Shown here: piece by piece, positions 7,333-14,201 of the stretch | Position numbering within the stretch: the stretch's first letter is position 1 | How the letters are laid out: every line of letters begins with the position of its first letter | NCBI GenBank assembly: GCA_038258695.1 | Contig: JBBSPO010000068.1 | Coordinates: 1 to 14,989, forward strand | Length of the DNA: 14,989 nucleotides | Direction of reading: 5' to 3' | Source: JAABRT01 sp038258695 | GTDB taxonomy: Bacteria > Gemmatimonadota > Gemmatimonadetes > Gemmatimonadales > Gemmatimonadaceae | Position numbers and translations under genes: made by a program | Notes under the pieces: generated by a model | The model's database searches: none | The model's input: only the letters and a program-made list of their open reading frames with translations | What the model was told of the DNA's origin: nothing

Positions 7333-8343
7333 GTGACATTGGCGCGTCGAGGTGCCGCAAACCGCAGGCTCGTGCTCGGCCTGACTGGTTTTGCCGCGCT
7401 CACCGGACTCTGGTGGTACGAGCCCGCTGACGCCATGCGATCCGGGCGTGATCTGATTCCGGTCGCCGAGCCTGGTGTCAGTGTCAAAGGCGCTCCGGCA
7501 GCGTTCGGCGTGAGCGGACATATGCAAATGCAGTTCGTCCGGGCTGGCGACGCCATCTCGTTCCCGCTCGAAATCACCGGCGACGCGACCGGGTTCTCGT
7601 ACCAGTGGAAGCGTCGGGGCACCGATGAAAGCGGTGATGTCTCGCGCGCGCTTACCGAAACACAGCTGCTCGCGCCGCTGACCGCTGGCATTTACGAACT
7701 CGAGCTGCGCCGCGGTGGCGTTGTGCATCGTATCGAAGCGCCGCGTGTTGCGGTGCTTGTGCCCTTTGAACGCAAGCTGGGCGGCGTGCTCAACGGCTAC
7801 CGTATTGGACAATACCCCGCCGAATGGGCGCCTGACCGTACGCGCTTTGAGCGTCCGCCCGGATTTCTCGAGGTCAATGAAGACGATGCGGAGGTCAAGC
7901 TTTCCACGCATCTCAAGGTCAAGCACTTCCTCACACATGACGCGCAAACCCGGTGGCCGCGCTATACGGCCATCGACCCGCGCGTCGTGGATAAAATCGA
8001 ACTGGTGCTCAAGGAGCTCGCGCGCCGCCGTGGCGACGACCAGATCGTGTTTGATGTGCGCGTGCACAGCGGGTATCGCACGCCGCTGCACAACGCCGGT
8101 GTTGAAGGGTCGGCGCGCGATTCACGACACATGTACGGAGACGCGGCTGACGTTGCCATTGATGCCGACGGTGATGGCCGCTTCACGATTTTTGACGCGT
8201 ATCAGGTGGAGCGTGCCGTTGAATGGATTGAAGGCACCACACCGGAACTCGCGGGCGGTATGGGGGTCTATTCGAGTCCCCGGTGGCCTACACCCTACGT
8301 TCACATTGATGCGCGCGGCGAACGTAAACGCTGGCGCGGGTGA
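7333..8343 (+). CDS. Membrane-anchored M15-type zinc peptidase (DUF882/Peptidase_M15_3-like)
   Basis: The 336 aa product has an N-terminal Arg-rich stretch followed by one hydrophobic segment (LVLGLTGFAALTGLWWY), probably a signal anchor. Residues about 55-130 resemble an Ig-like beta domain (FSYQWKR, GIYELELRRGG). The C-terminal third is an M15/D-Ala-D-Ala metallopeptidase-like domain: SGYRTP at 246-251, SRHMYGDAADV with zinc ligands His266 and Asp273, and YVHID with His324, giving the His-Asp-His set. It probably cuts peptidoglycan stem peptides in the periplasm; the substrate is inferred. The start is GTG 7333; the in-frame TGA at 7321-7323 rules out anything further upstream except weaker codons. 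Its stop lies 4 nt before the next gene, so it heads a three-gene cluster. Confidence 0.85.
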   Translation: MTLARRGAANRRLVLGLTGFAALTGLWWYEPADAMRSGRDLIPVAEPGVSVKGAPAAFGVSGHMQMQFVRAGDAISFPLEITGDATGFSYQWKRRGTDESGDVSRALTETQLLAPLTAGIYELELRRGGVVHRIEAPRVAVLVPFERKLGGVLNGYRIGQYPAEWAPDRTRFERPPGFLEVNEDDAEVKLSTHLKVKHFLTHDAQTRWPRYTAIDPRVVDKIELVLKELARRRGDDQIVFDVRVHSGYRTPLHNAGVEGSARDSRHMYGDAADVAIDADGDGRFTIFDAYQVERAVEWIEGTTPELAGGMGVYSSPRWPTPYVHIDARGERKRWRG

Positions 8344-8347
8344 TGCG

Positions 8348-8839
8348 ATGAATCCGAATCTGCGCGACCGCGTGCTCCGCAAACTTGACACGCTCAGCGA
8401 TGAGCGTGGGTACCAGGTGCTCGACTACGTGGATTTTCTCGAAAGCAAGTATGCCGAAAAAGCGCCGTCTCCAGTGTCGCTGCTCCAGCGCTTCACCGAC
8501 GGCGTCGAAGATCGCATGCGCACCGGTGGTGTGAACGCGAGCACGGTGGTAGAAACCATGGGCTTGCTCAATCGGGCGGTGGGCGTGCTCGGCGGTGTGG
8601 CGGCGGCTGGCATGTCGGTGGCAACCGACGTAGCCAACGCTGGTCGGACGGCCGCATCGGACGTTGCCTCCGCGGCGAGCCGCATTGTCACTCCGCCGGT
8701 CGCACCAACGGGTCAGCCCGGTAATGCAGGACAGCCGGGTAATGCAGGACAGCCTGGTCAGACCCCGCCTTCGGGGCCTTCGGCGGCGCCCGATCCGGGC
8801 AGCCAAACCGGTCCACGTACTGACGGGTTCGCATCGTGA
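8348..8839 (+). CDS. Short DUF2281-like protein with collagen-like Gly-Gln-Pro tail
   Basis: 163 aa from the ATG at 8348. Residues 1-40 (LRKLDTLSDERGYQVLDYV, then DFLESKY) match the pattern of DUF2281-type short helical proteins, which often accompany membrane or toxin-antitoxin-like genes, although no toxin is present here. Residues about 65-115 are Ala/Val-rich amphipathic helix, and the C-terminal 45 residues are Gly/Pro/Gln-rich with two tandem GNAGQP repeats, predicted disordered. No signal peptide is seen. The frame is open far upstream to 7715, but that part lies inside the peptidase gene; the 8348 start, 4 nt after its stop, is far more sensible. It overlaps the next gene by 4 nt (GTGA). 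Function unknown. Confidence 0.8.
   Translation: MNPNLRDRVLRKLDTLSDERGYQVLDYVDFLESKYAEKAPSPVSLLQRFTDGVEDRMRTGGVNASTVVETMGLLNRAVGVLGGVAAAGMSVATDVANAGRTAASDVASAASRIVTPPVAPTGQPGNAGQPGNAGQPGQTPPSGPSAAPDPGSQTGPRTDGFAS
8720..8755 (+). repeat. Two tandem 18-bp units encoding GNAGQP
   Basis: Units at 8720-8737 and 8738-8755 are identical except for the last base and keep the reading frame. Partial copies flank them (GGTCAGCC). Copy number could change between strains without shifting the frame. Confidence 0.8.
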
Positions 8840-9261
8840 GGCGGCCTCGCATTCTGGGCGGCGGTGGCACCAGGCCGCGCGTCGGTGCCAAGCGTACGTT
8901 GCTCGGTACGATTCGTGAGCTGCCGGCGTATTTACGTCTCCTGGCGGGCCTGATGACAGACGGGCGCGTTTCGGCGCTTGACCGGCTGTTGGTTGTGAGC
9001 GCGGTGGCCTACATCCTGAGCCCGCTCGACTTCATTCCGGACGTCATCCCGTTTCTGGGACAGGTGGACGACGTGTTCCTGCTCGTCCTGGCGATACAGC
9101 GGCTGGTGAAGGGCGCTGGCCGGGCTACGGTGCTGGACTACTGGCGCGGCGATCCGCGGGCAATCTCTGATGCCTCCCTGTCCGCCGTCGTCGGGGCGGC
9201 CGCCTTCTTTATGCCGGCTCGGATTACCCAGCGTCTGCGTCGGCTGTTCAAGCGCTGGTAG
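8836..9261 (+). CDS. DUF1232 (YkvA-like) small membrane protein
   Basis: 141 aa with a basic N-terminus. The family hallmark SPLDFIPDVIPFLGQVDD lies in the middle, following the hydrophobic segment LLVVSAVAYIL and preceding VFLLVLAIQRLV; a third hydrophobic stretch, LSAVVGAAAFFM, precedes a basic tail. DUF1232 proteins are small integral or membrane-associated proteins of unknown function. The start GTG at 8836 overlaps the upstream TGA, indicating coupled translation with the DUF2281-like gene. No ATG start is available in the family-conserved N-terminal region. Confidence 0.87.
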   Translation: MRRPRILGGGGTRPRVGAKRTLLGTIRELPAYLRLLAGLMTDGRVSALDRLLVVSAVAYILSPLDFIPDVIPFLGQVDDVFLLVLAIQRLVKGAGRATVLDYWRGDPRAISDASLSAVVGAAAFFMPARITQRLRRLFKRW

Positions 9262-9287
9262 CGCTCGTCGTTGGGCCAGGATCAGCC

Positions 9288-9311
9288 CGGGCGCTCCCAT
9301 ACAAGCGCCCG
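9288..9311 (+). terminator. 8-bp GC hairpin between the DUF1232 gene and guaB
   Basis: The perfect stem CGGGCGCT (9288-9295)/AGCGCCCG (9304-9311) has an 8-nt loop. There is no T-tract. It lies 26 nt after the DUF1232 stop and 40 nt before the guaB ATG, so it may be a terminator of the upstream cluster or part of the guaB leader. Confidence 0.4.
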
Positions 9312-9351
9312 TGCCGCTGGACACATTGGTGCGAGGTTTCTATCCTTCGCT

Positions 9352-10911
9352 ATGACGACATCATCGACTGAGACAATCCGACCCGCCGCCGAGCCCTCGC
9401 TCGACAGCGGGTCTCTGCGTAGCGGGACCGGCCACACCGACGGGATCGTGCGCAATGTACGCATCCGCGTTGAGCCCGCGCTGACCTTTGACGACGTGCT
9501 GCTGGCACCGCGTCACGCTATCACGCACCCGCGTGAAGTAGACCTGCGATCACGCTTCACCCGCGGTATCGCGCTCAATGTGCCGCTGGTGTCGGCGGCC
9601 ATGGACACGGTCACCGAAAGTGAGATGGCCATTGCCATGGCGCGTTCGGGTGGTATCGGGGTGCTGCACAAAAACATGTCCATTGATCGTCAGGCGGCTG
9701 AGGTTGACCGCGTGAAGCGGTCTGAGAGCGGCATGATTCTCAATCCGATCACGCTCTCGCCTGATGCGTCGCTGCGTGAAGCGGTCTCGCTCATGATGCG
9801 CTTCAAGATTTCGGGCGTGCCCATTATCGATGGCGATGGCCGCCTGGTTGGAATCATCACCAACCGCGATTTGCAGTTTGAGCGTGACCTCGACCAATCG
9901 CTGCGTGATGTGATGACGAGCGAAAAGCTGGTGACTGCGCCTGTGGGTACCACACTCGACGAGGCGGAACGTATCCTGGGCCGTCATCGCATTGAGAAGC
10001 TGCCGGTGGTTGACGATGCATTCATCCTCAAGGGGTTGATCACCGTCAAAGACATTCATAAGCGCAGACAGTTTCCCGATGCCAACAAAGATCAGCACGG
10101 GCGGCTGCGGGTTGCTGCGGCTGTGGGCGCAGGCGGTGATTATCTCGATCGTGCGCGTGCATTGGTGTCCGCCGGTGTTGACGTGTTGATCATCGACACG
10201 GCACACGGCCACTCAGAAGGCGTCTTGCAGGCCACGGGCGCCGTACGCGATGCCTTCCCCGACGTGCAGCTCATTGCCGGTAACGTGGCCAGTCGCGGCG
10301 GAGCGGCGGCATTGGTTGCACGTGGCGTTGATGCGGTCAAGGTGGGTGTGGGTCCGGGTTCTATTTGCACCACGCGTGTGGTCACCGGGGTAGGCGTTCC
10401 GCAGCTCACAGCGGTGATGGACGCGGTTGAGGGAGCGGGTGACGTCCCCATTATCGCCGATGGTGGAGTGAAGTATTCAGGCGATCTGGTCAAAGCGCTG
10501 GCAGCCGGTGCGTCGAGCGTCATGATGGGCTCGATGTTGGCCGGTACCGAGGAAAGTCCGGGCGAGTCGTTCCTGCTCGAAGGACGCCGTTTCAAGATGA
10601 TCCGGGGCATGGGATCGTTGTCGGCCATGCAGGATGGCAGCGCCGATCGCTACTTCCAGGACGGGGAGCTGTCACCCAAGAAGCTGGTGCCGGAAGGCAT
10701 TGAGGGTCGCGTGCCGTACAAGGGACCCGTGGGCGATGTGCTGTTCCAGATGATTGGCGGACTGCGCAGCGGCATGGGCTATGTGGGTTGCGCCAACATT
10801 CATGAGCTGCGCACCGAGTCGGAGTTTGTGCGCATCACGACGGCCGGTTTGCGTGAATCGCATCCGCACGATGTGACGATCACGCGCGAAGCGCCCAACT
10901 ACTCGGTATGA
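9352..10911 (+). CDS. guaB: Inosine-5'-monophosphate dehydrogenase
   Basis: Oxidises IMP to XMP with NAD+, the committed step of guanine nucleotide synthesis. The 519 aa product shows LTFDDVLLAP, SAAMDTVTES, a tandem CBS (Bateman) module at about 124-240, the catalytic loop GPGSICTTRVVTGVGVPQ with nucleophile Cys339, the IMP-binding IADGGVKYSGD and the flap region GMGSLSAMQ through GRVPYKGPV. About 30 extra residues precede the usual N-terminus (RIRVEPALTFDD), rich in Ser/Thr, so the true start might be GTG 9448. I kept ATG 9352 because GAGG lies upstream, although 15 nt away. A TTG at 9271 is unlikely, since it would sit before the hairpin at 9288-9311. No intrinsic terminator follows it. 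Confidence 0.97.
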   Translation: MTTSSTETIRPAAEPSLDSGSLRSGTGHTDGIVRNVRIRVEPALTFDDVLLAPRHAITHPREVDLRSRFTRGIALNVPLVSAAMDTVTESEMAIAMARSGGIGVLHKNMSIDRQAAEVDRVKRSESGMILNPITLSPDASLREAVSLMMRFKISGVPIIDGDGRLVGIITNRDLQFERDLDQSLRDVMTSEKLVTAPVGTTLDEAERILGRHRIEKLPVVDDAFILKGLITVKDIHKRRQFPDANKDQHGRLRVAAAVGAGGDYLDRARALVSAGVDVLIIDTAHGHSEGVLQATGAVRDAFPDVQLIAGNVASRGGAAALVARGVDAVKVGVGPGSICTTRVVTGVGVPQLTAVMDAVEGAGDVPIIADGGVKYSGDLVKALAAGASSVMMGSMLAGTEESPGESFLLEGRRFKMIRGMGSLSAMQDGSADRYFQDGELSPKKLVPEGIEGRVPYKGPVGDVLFQMIGGLRSGMGYVGCANIHELRTESEFVRITTAGLRESHPHDVTITREAPNYSV

Positions 10912-10972
10912 TCGGATCAACAGCACGCGTGAATCCGCGAAGCCAATCACCAGATTCAGGTTGTCGCGGCCA

Positions 10973-12043
10973 ATGACGTCAACCACACTGACGCCAGCCG
11001 AAAATCTTGTCATCGAGAACCTTTTCTCGGTGCCACCGGCGCGCGCAACGGCTATTCGTGAGTTGGCACCACTGCTCACGCCGGGCCTCACGGTCGCGCT
11101 CTCCACACATCTCAACGCTGACGGCGATGGGTGTGGTTCAGAGGCCGGCCTCGCTCGGCTGCTCATGCAAATGGGCATGCACGTCCGCATCGTCAATCCG
11201 ACGCCATGGCCATCGCTGTTTGGATTTCTGCTGGGCGACGATGTCGAAGACATGAGCGAACGTGGTGCGGAGGCATTGCGCGACATCGATCTGTTGTTGG
11301 TGCTTGATATCAACGATGTGCGACGACTGGGGGTGCTGGCCGATGCGGTACGCGCGATTACGGTGCCCATTGGGGTGATTGACCACCACGTTGCAGGAGA
11401 CGAACCGGTAGGGCAGGTGACCTACGCCGACACAACGGCATGCGCCACCGGAGAACTGGTGTTTGACTTTGCACGCGTGCTTGGTCTGCAAATCACACCG
11501 GCAATCGCAGAATCGTTGTATTGCGCGATCCTTACCGATACCGGTGGCTTCAGATTCAGCAACACATCACCGCGCTGCCACGCCGTTGCTGCTTCGTTGC
11601 TGGCCTCTGGAGTCGAGCCAGAGTCCATGTACCGGCGCATTTATGCGCAGGTCAAGCCAGCGCGTCTGCACCTGCTGCGTGATGCGTTGGCCACGCTGCA
11701 AATTGACAGTGATGCGGGGTTGTCGTGGATATCCTTGCCGCATGCGTTGGTGCAGTCTGCGGGTGCCACGTCCGACGATGTAGACGGGCTGGTTGAACAC
11801 CCACGTTCTGTGGCCGGTACGAGATTGGCGTTGCTGTTTCGCGACCTCGGACACGGCAAGGTCAAGGTCTCGTTTCGCAGCACTGGCAACGTTGATGCGC
11901 AACAGTTTGCCCGTCAGTTTGGCGGCGGCGGACACGTGAAAGCATCAGGAGCGCTCATTGTGGGTGAGCTGCCGGCGGTAGAAGCCAATGTGATCGCGGC
12001 GGCGCGGGAGTATTTGCAGTCACTCCCGCGGGCCGCGTTGTAG
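10973..12043 (+). CDS. nrnA: DHH/DHHA1 phosphoesterase, NrnA-type nanoRNase/pAp phosphatase
   Basis: The 356 aa product belongs to the bifunctional oligoribonuclease/3'-phosphoadenosine-5'-phosphate phosphatase group, which degrades 2-5 nt RNA fragments and recycles pAp in the cytoplasm. Visible: HLNADGDGCGS (His46, Asp50, Asp52, metal site), LVLDINDVRRLG (Asp), DHH at 137-139, LTDTGGFRFSNT, and the C-terminal DHHA1 signature FGGGGHVKASGA around 316-327. Length fits the family. ATG 10973 is chosen over a TTG at 10961. It lies 61 nt after guaB on the same strand, so the two may share a transcript. It converges with the accessory gene cluster, with only 10 nt between the two stops. Confidence 0.9.
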   Translation: MTSTTLTPAENLVIENLFSVPPARATAIRELAPLLTPGLTVALSTHLNADGDGCGSEAGLARLLMQMGMHVRIVNPTPWPSLFGFLLGDDVEDMSERGAEALRDIDLLLVLDINDVRRLGVLADAVRAITVPIGVIDHHVAGDEPVGQVTYADTTACATGELVFDFARVLGLQITPAIAESLYCAILTDTGGFRFSNTSPRCHAVAASLLASGVEPESMYRRIYAQVKPARLHLLRDALATLQIDSDAGLSWISLPHALVQSAGATSDDVDGLVEHPRSVAGTRLALLFRDLGHGKVKVSFRSTGNVDAQQFARQFGGGGHVKASGALIVGELPAVEANVIAAAREYLQSLPRAAL

Positions 12044-12053
12044 CGCCACGCAG

Positions 12054-12368
12054 TTATTGAATGAACAGCTCTGGTTCGCCGCGCGACTGGTTCTTGAACA
12101 GCAGGGTGTGCGTAGTTGGTTCACAGACCCGCCACGGTAAGTACGCCAGGAACGGGGGGAAGGACATCATCACCCATCTCCCTTTCCATTTGCAGGTGGA
12201 CTCTGTGCGGTCGCCGCAGGCCTCGACCAGCCCGCCGCCGCACTCAGTCGGGCTCAGAGTTATTTCGTACTGGGCGGCAGCGCTCGCTCGGGCGATCGTC
12301 AGAAGCCCGAGTAGAGCGAGCGGAATGGCCACGAAGGCCGATGTCCTGGATAGCCGATTTACGTGCAT
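12054..12368 (-). CDS. Small secreted four-cysteine protein, unknown function
   Basis: 104 aa. The signal peptide has a basic start (VNRLSR) and hydrophobic core (AFVAIPLALLGLLTIA), with cleavage probably near ASAAA before QYEI. The mature part of about 70 residues has four cysteines (43, 51, 59, 82), spaced C-x7-C-x7-C-x22-C, consistent with two disulfides. The start is supported by GGAG six nt before the ATG. It is the last gene of the minus-strand cluster, 28 nt after the beta-propeller gene, and its stop faces nrnA across 10 nt. I do not recognise a family. The cysteine spacing and exported nature recall the first gene of the same cluster. Confidence 0.75.
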   Translation of the reverse strand: MHVNRLSRTSAFVAIPLALLGLLTIARASAAAQYEITLSPTECGGGLVEACGDRTESTCKWKGRWVMMSFPPFLAYLPWRVCEPTTHTLLFKNQSRGEPELFIQ

Positions 12369-12396
12369 GGTTTCTCCATTGATCAGTGTTAAGGGA

Positions 12397-13527
12397 CTAG
12401 TAGGGTTTTTCTGTCTGCGTCGCGTTCAAGTCTGGAGCAGATGTGTAGCGCCACGCGGTGATTTCGGGTGTTGTAGCAGAGCCAGAAACCGCATAGATCA
12501 CTCCATTGGCATAAGCGGAGAGTTCAAAGCCCTTTGGGGTTTTCCATGACTTCAAATATTCTCCGCGACTGTTGTAGAGATCCAGAACCTGACCGTATTT
12601 CTCGTCTGTCGCTGATAGCATCACAGTGTCGCGCCACCTTGACGCACGCGACACCGCTGCCGTTCCCGTTTTTAGCGTGGTCGTTGTAATCACTCGGTCA
12701 CCATCGGTGTTCTGCTGCACATTGAACGTTGGTGGTTCGACCGAGTGGATATATGGACGGAGAATGAGCTCTTCGTCATTTGCATTCAACGATCCTACAC
12801 CGTAGCCAAAGACAGTGTAGATGGGACAGTCGTTGTGTGACGCACCTTGAGCGAAACGTCCCGCCCACGCGAAGGCTGGAGCGTCCCGAGGTAAAGCGGC
12901 GGGAAAGCGGTGAGCCCTTAACACAGTGGAGTTTCGTGAAATCGTGACCCAAACGTCCCCCCGCTGAACGACTGCTGCGATTGATCCATCGGGAAGGACG
13001 CATATAGATGTGGCAGAGAGCAGCGCTCCCGCGGCGCGATAGGGAAGGAGTTCGCCCATGCTGCTGATAGTCGTGAGCCGACCGACTCTGTTGTCCAGCA
13101 CGACGGTGTTGTCATCGTGGTCGACAGTGATTTCAGAAATCGCCCCGAACTCACCAGGACCTGCGCCCTTGCGCCCGACCAGCCACCGAGTCGCACCGGT
13201 CGTTCCGTCAAACCGGGTAACTTCGAGCGTGCCGGCATCAGCAGCAATAACGCCGTCCTCCGTGGGAGTGAGCGAGTGCACCACCGCCAGAAGCGACTCT
13301 TCATGGTCCCCCCCCCGACGCCAAAGTGGCTGCCACCTCACGTCTTCGTAGCTGCGCGCGCGCTCAGCTCCCGGGAGCAACGTGCTGCCCAGCAAAACTC
13401 CTGACGACGGCAGGTCGTCAGATTGTGGGACGGCGTCACGGCATGACATAAGGACGATCAGCCCCAATGCCAAGGTGAGCTGTCCACCTGACGGACTGCG
13501 ACGGCGAGCCATTTTTGAGCAATTCAT
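12397..13527 (-). CDS. Six-bladed beta-propeller (NHL-like) lipoprotein
   Basis: 376 aa. The N-terminal hydrophobic segment LTLALGLIVLMSC ends in a plausible lipobox with Cys29, so it is probably an envelope lipoprotein. The hallmark GRKGAGPGEF (residues 118-127) followed by blade-like DNTVVLDNRVGRLTTI marks the six-bladed propeller group common next to TlpA-like genes in Bacteroidota and related phyla. Other blade-like repeats are VIAADAGTLEVTRFD, ATDEKYGQVLDLY and VIYAVSGSATTPEI. Propellers of this type usually bind ligands or partners rather than catalyse. The ATG at 13527 overlaps the upstream stop (ATGA); ATG 13512 is possible. A run of nine G residues lies in codons 71-74. Confidence 0.83.
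   Translation of the reverse strand: MNCSKMARRRSPSGGQLTLALGLIVLMSCRDAVPQSDDLPSSGVLLGSTLLPGAERARSYEDVRWQPLWRRGGDHEESLLAVVHSLTPTEDGVIAADAGTLEVTRFDGTTGATRWLVGRKGAGPGEFGAISEITVDHDDNTVVLDNRVGRLTTISSMGELLPYRAAGALLSATSICVLPDGSIAAVVQRGDVWVTISRNSTVLRAHRFPAALPRDAPAFAWAGRFAQGASHNDCPIYTVFGYGVGSLNANDEELILRPYIHSVEPPTFNVQQNTDGDRVITTTTLKTGTAAVSRASRWRDTVMLSATDEKYGQVLDLYNSRGEYLKSWKTPKGFELSAYANGVIYAVSGSATTPEITAWRYTSAPDLNATQTEKPY
13308..13316 (-). repeat. G9 homopolymer inside the beta-propeller gene
   Basis: Nine consecutive C on the plus strand (G on the coding strand) cover the end of codon 71, codons 72-73 (Gly-Gly) and the first base of codon 74. Slippage would frameshift the gene just after its lipoprotein signal and before the propeller. 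Confidence 0.85.
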
Positions 13528-14201
13528 GGCACAGTTGGGATAGGGTTGTTGGTGACAAGTCGCGTGATGATATCACGCTCTACCGTTCGAGCCATTGGAG
13601 TGGGGGCGATCGCGCCGACGTAGCGGAGCTTCTGTTTATTGTCGAACAGCAGCAGGGTTGGCGTTGCGTCGTGGCCCAGTTGGCGAAGCGTCGTTCGTTG
13701 ACGTTTTGAGAGCAGCTCGATTCGCGCCGTCTTTAGTGTTGAGGGAAGACGACGTCGCAAGCCGACGGTGTCGACACCGGAACCTTGTAACAAGAGCAGG
13801 CGATGCGGAACGAAGGGTTTTATCGATCCTCGATCGATCAGGCCAAATGATTCCAGGTTCCCATCACAGTCTGCAGCCTGAGCGATGACAACTGCCGTGA
13901 AGCCGCCTGCATCCGAATCGAGCCGCAAAGTCACTGAAGCCGCCGAATCTTCAGTCAACGGAGTTGCGTGCTGCGGTGCACGACGAGCAGCGTCGAGCAG
14001 TTCATCTCCCTGCACTGCTCGCAGAGCGCCGGTGGATCGATTGGACAGAATCGCGATCATTGCCAGCGCCGCAGTAGCGGCGATGAGTGCAAGCAGCGCA
14101 CGCTCTCGCGACTGAACGCTTTCGTGGCGTCGTCCGCCAATAGGAGTCGGGCTCTCGGGGGGCGCCTGGCGCCCCCCGGATCCGTTCGGCTTAGCACTCA
14201 C
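13524..14201 (-). CDS. Membrane-anchored thioredoxin-fold-like protein lacking CXXC
   Basis: 225 aa from a GTG at 14201 that overlaps the upstream stop by 11 nt. It has a cytoplasmic-type polar, Pro-rich N-terminus, then one transmembrane segment (ALLALIAATAALAMIAIL, about 36-52), then a periplasmic domain. That domain looks thioredoxin-like: strand FTAVVIAQ, then the single Cys112 in DCDGN where CXXC would lie, and a cis-Pro-like ATPTLLLFDN (Pro181) followed by GAIAPTP. With one Cys it cannot be a normal dithiol TlpA oxidoreductase; it may be monothiol or a scaffold. The start is uncertain: the frame is open up to 14315, and an ATT after the hairpin (near 14142) is another option. It overlaps the propeller gene by 4 nt. 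Confidence 0.72.
   Translation of the reverse strand: MSAKPNGSGGRQAPPESPTPIGGRRHESVQSRERALLALIAATAALAMIAILSNRSTGALRAVQGDELLDAARRAPQHATPLTEDSAASVTLRLDSDAGGFTAVVIAQAADCDGNLESFGLIDRGSIKPFVPHRLLLLQGSGVDTVGLRRRLPSTLKTARIELLSKRQRTTLRQLGHDATPTLLLFDNKQKLRYVGAIAPTPMARTVERDIITRLVTNNPIPTVP
14156..14178. terminator. Very stable GC hairpin between the first two genes of the accessory cluster
   Basis: CGGGGGGCGCC (14156-14166) and GGCGCCCCCCG (14168-14178) are perfect 11-nt inverted arms around one T, allowing a 10-bp stem with a 3-nt loop. No T-tract follows in either direction. It starts 12 nt past the stop of the six-cysteine gene, so it could attenuate transcription or protect the upstream mRNA. Confidence 0.55.

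Noticed and set aside
7198..8091. 297-residue minus-strand frame opposite the M15 peptidase gene
   Set aside because: The plus strand carries clear zinc-peptidase motifs; the antisense product is low-complexity Arg/His/Ala-rich and has no family signature.
7715..8347. Long N-terminal extension of the DUF2281-like protein, starting inside the peptidase gene
   Set aside because: The extension is an out-of-frame Ser/Arg/Thr-rich shadow of the peptidase. The ATG at 8348, just after the peptidase stop, gives the expected family N-terminus.
10909..10920. Palindrome TGATCGGATCA at the guaB stop codon
   Set aside because: The centre is a single base, so no hairpin can form, and no T-tract follows; a short palindrome like this is expected by chance.
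12061..12549. 162-residue plus-strand frame across the small Cys-rich gene and the propeller 3' end
   Set aside because: The minus strand has a signal peptide, a GGAG ribosome-binding site and tight packing; the plus product crosses two such genes and shows no domain.
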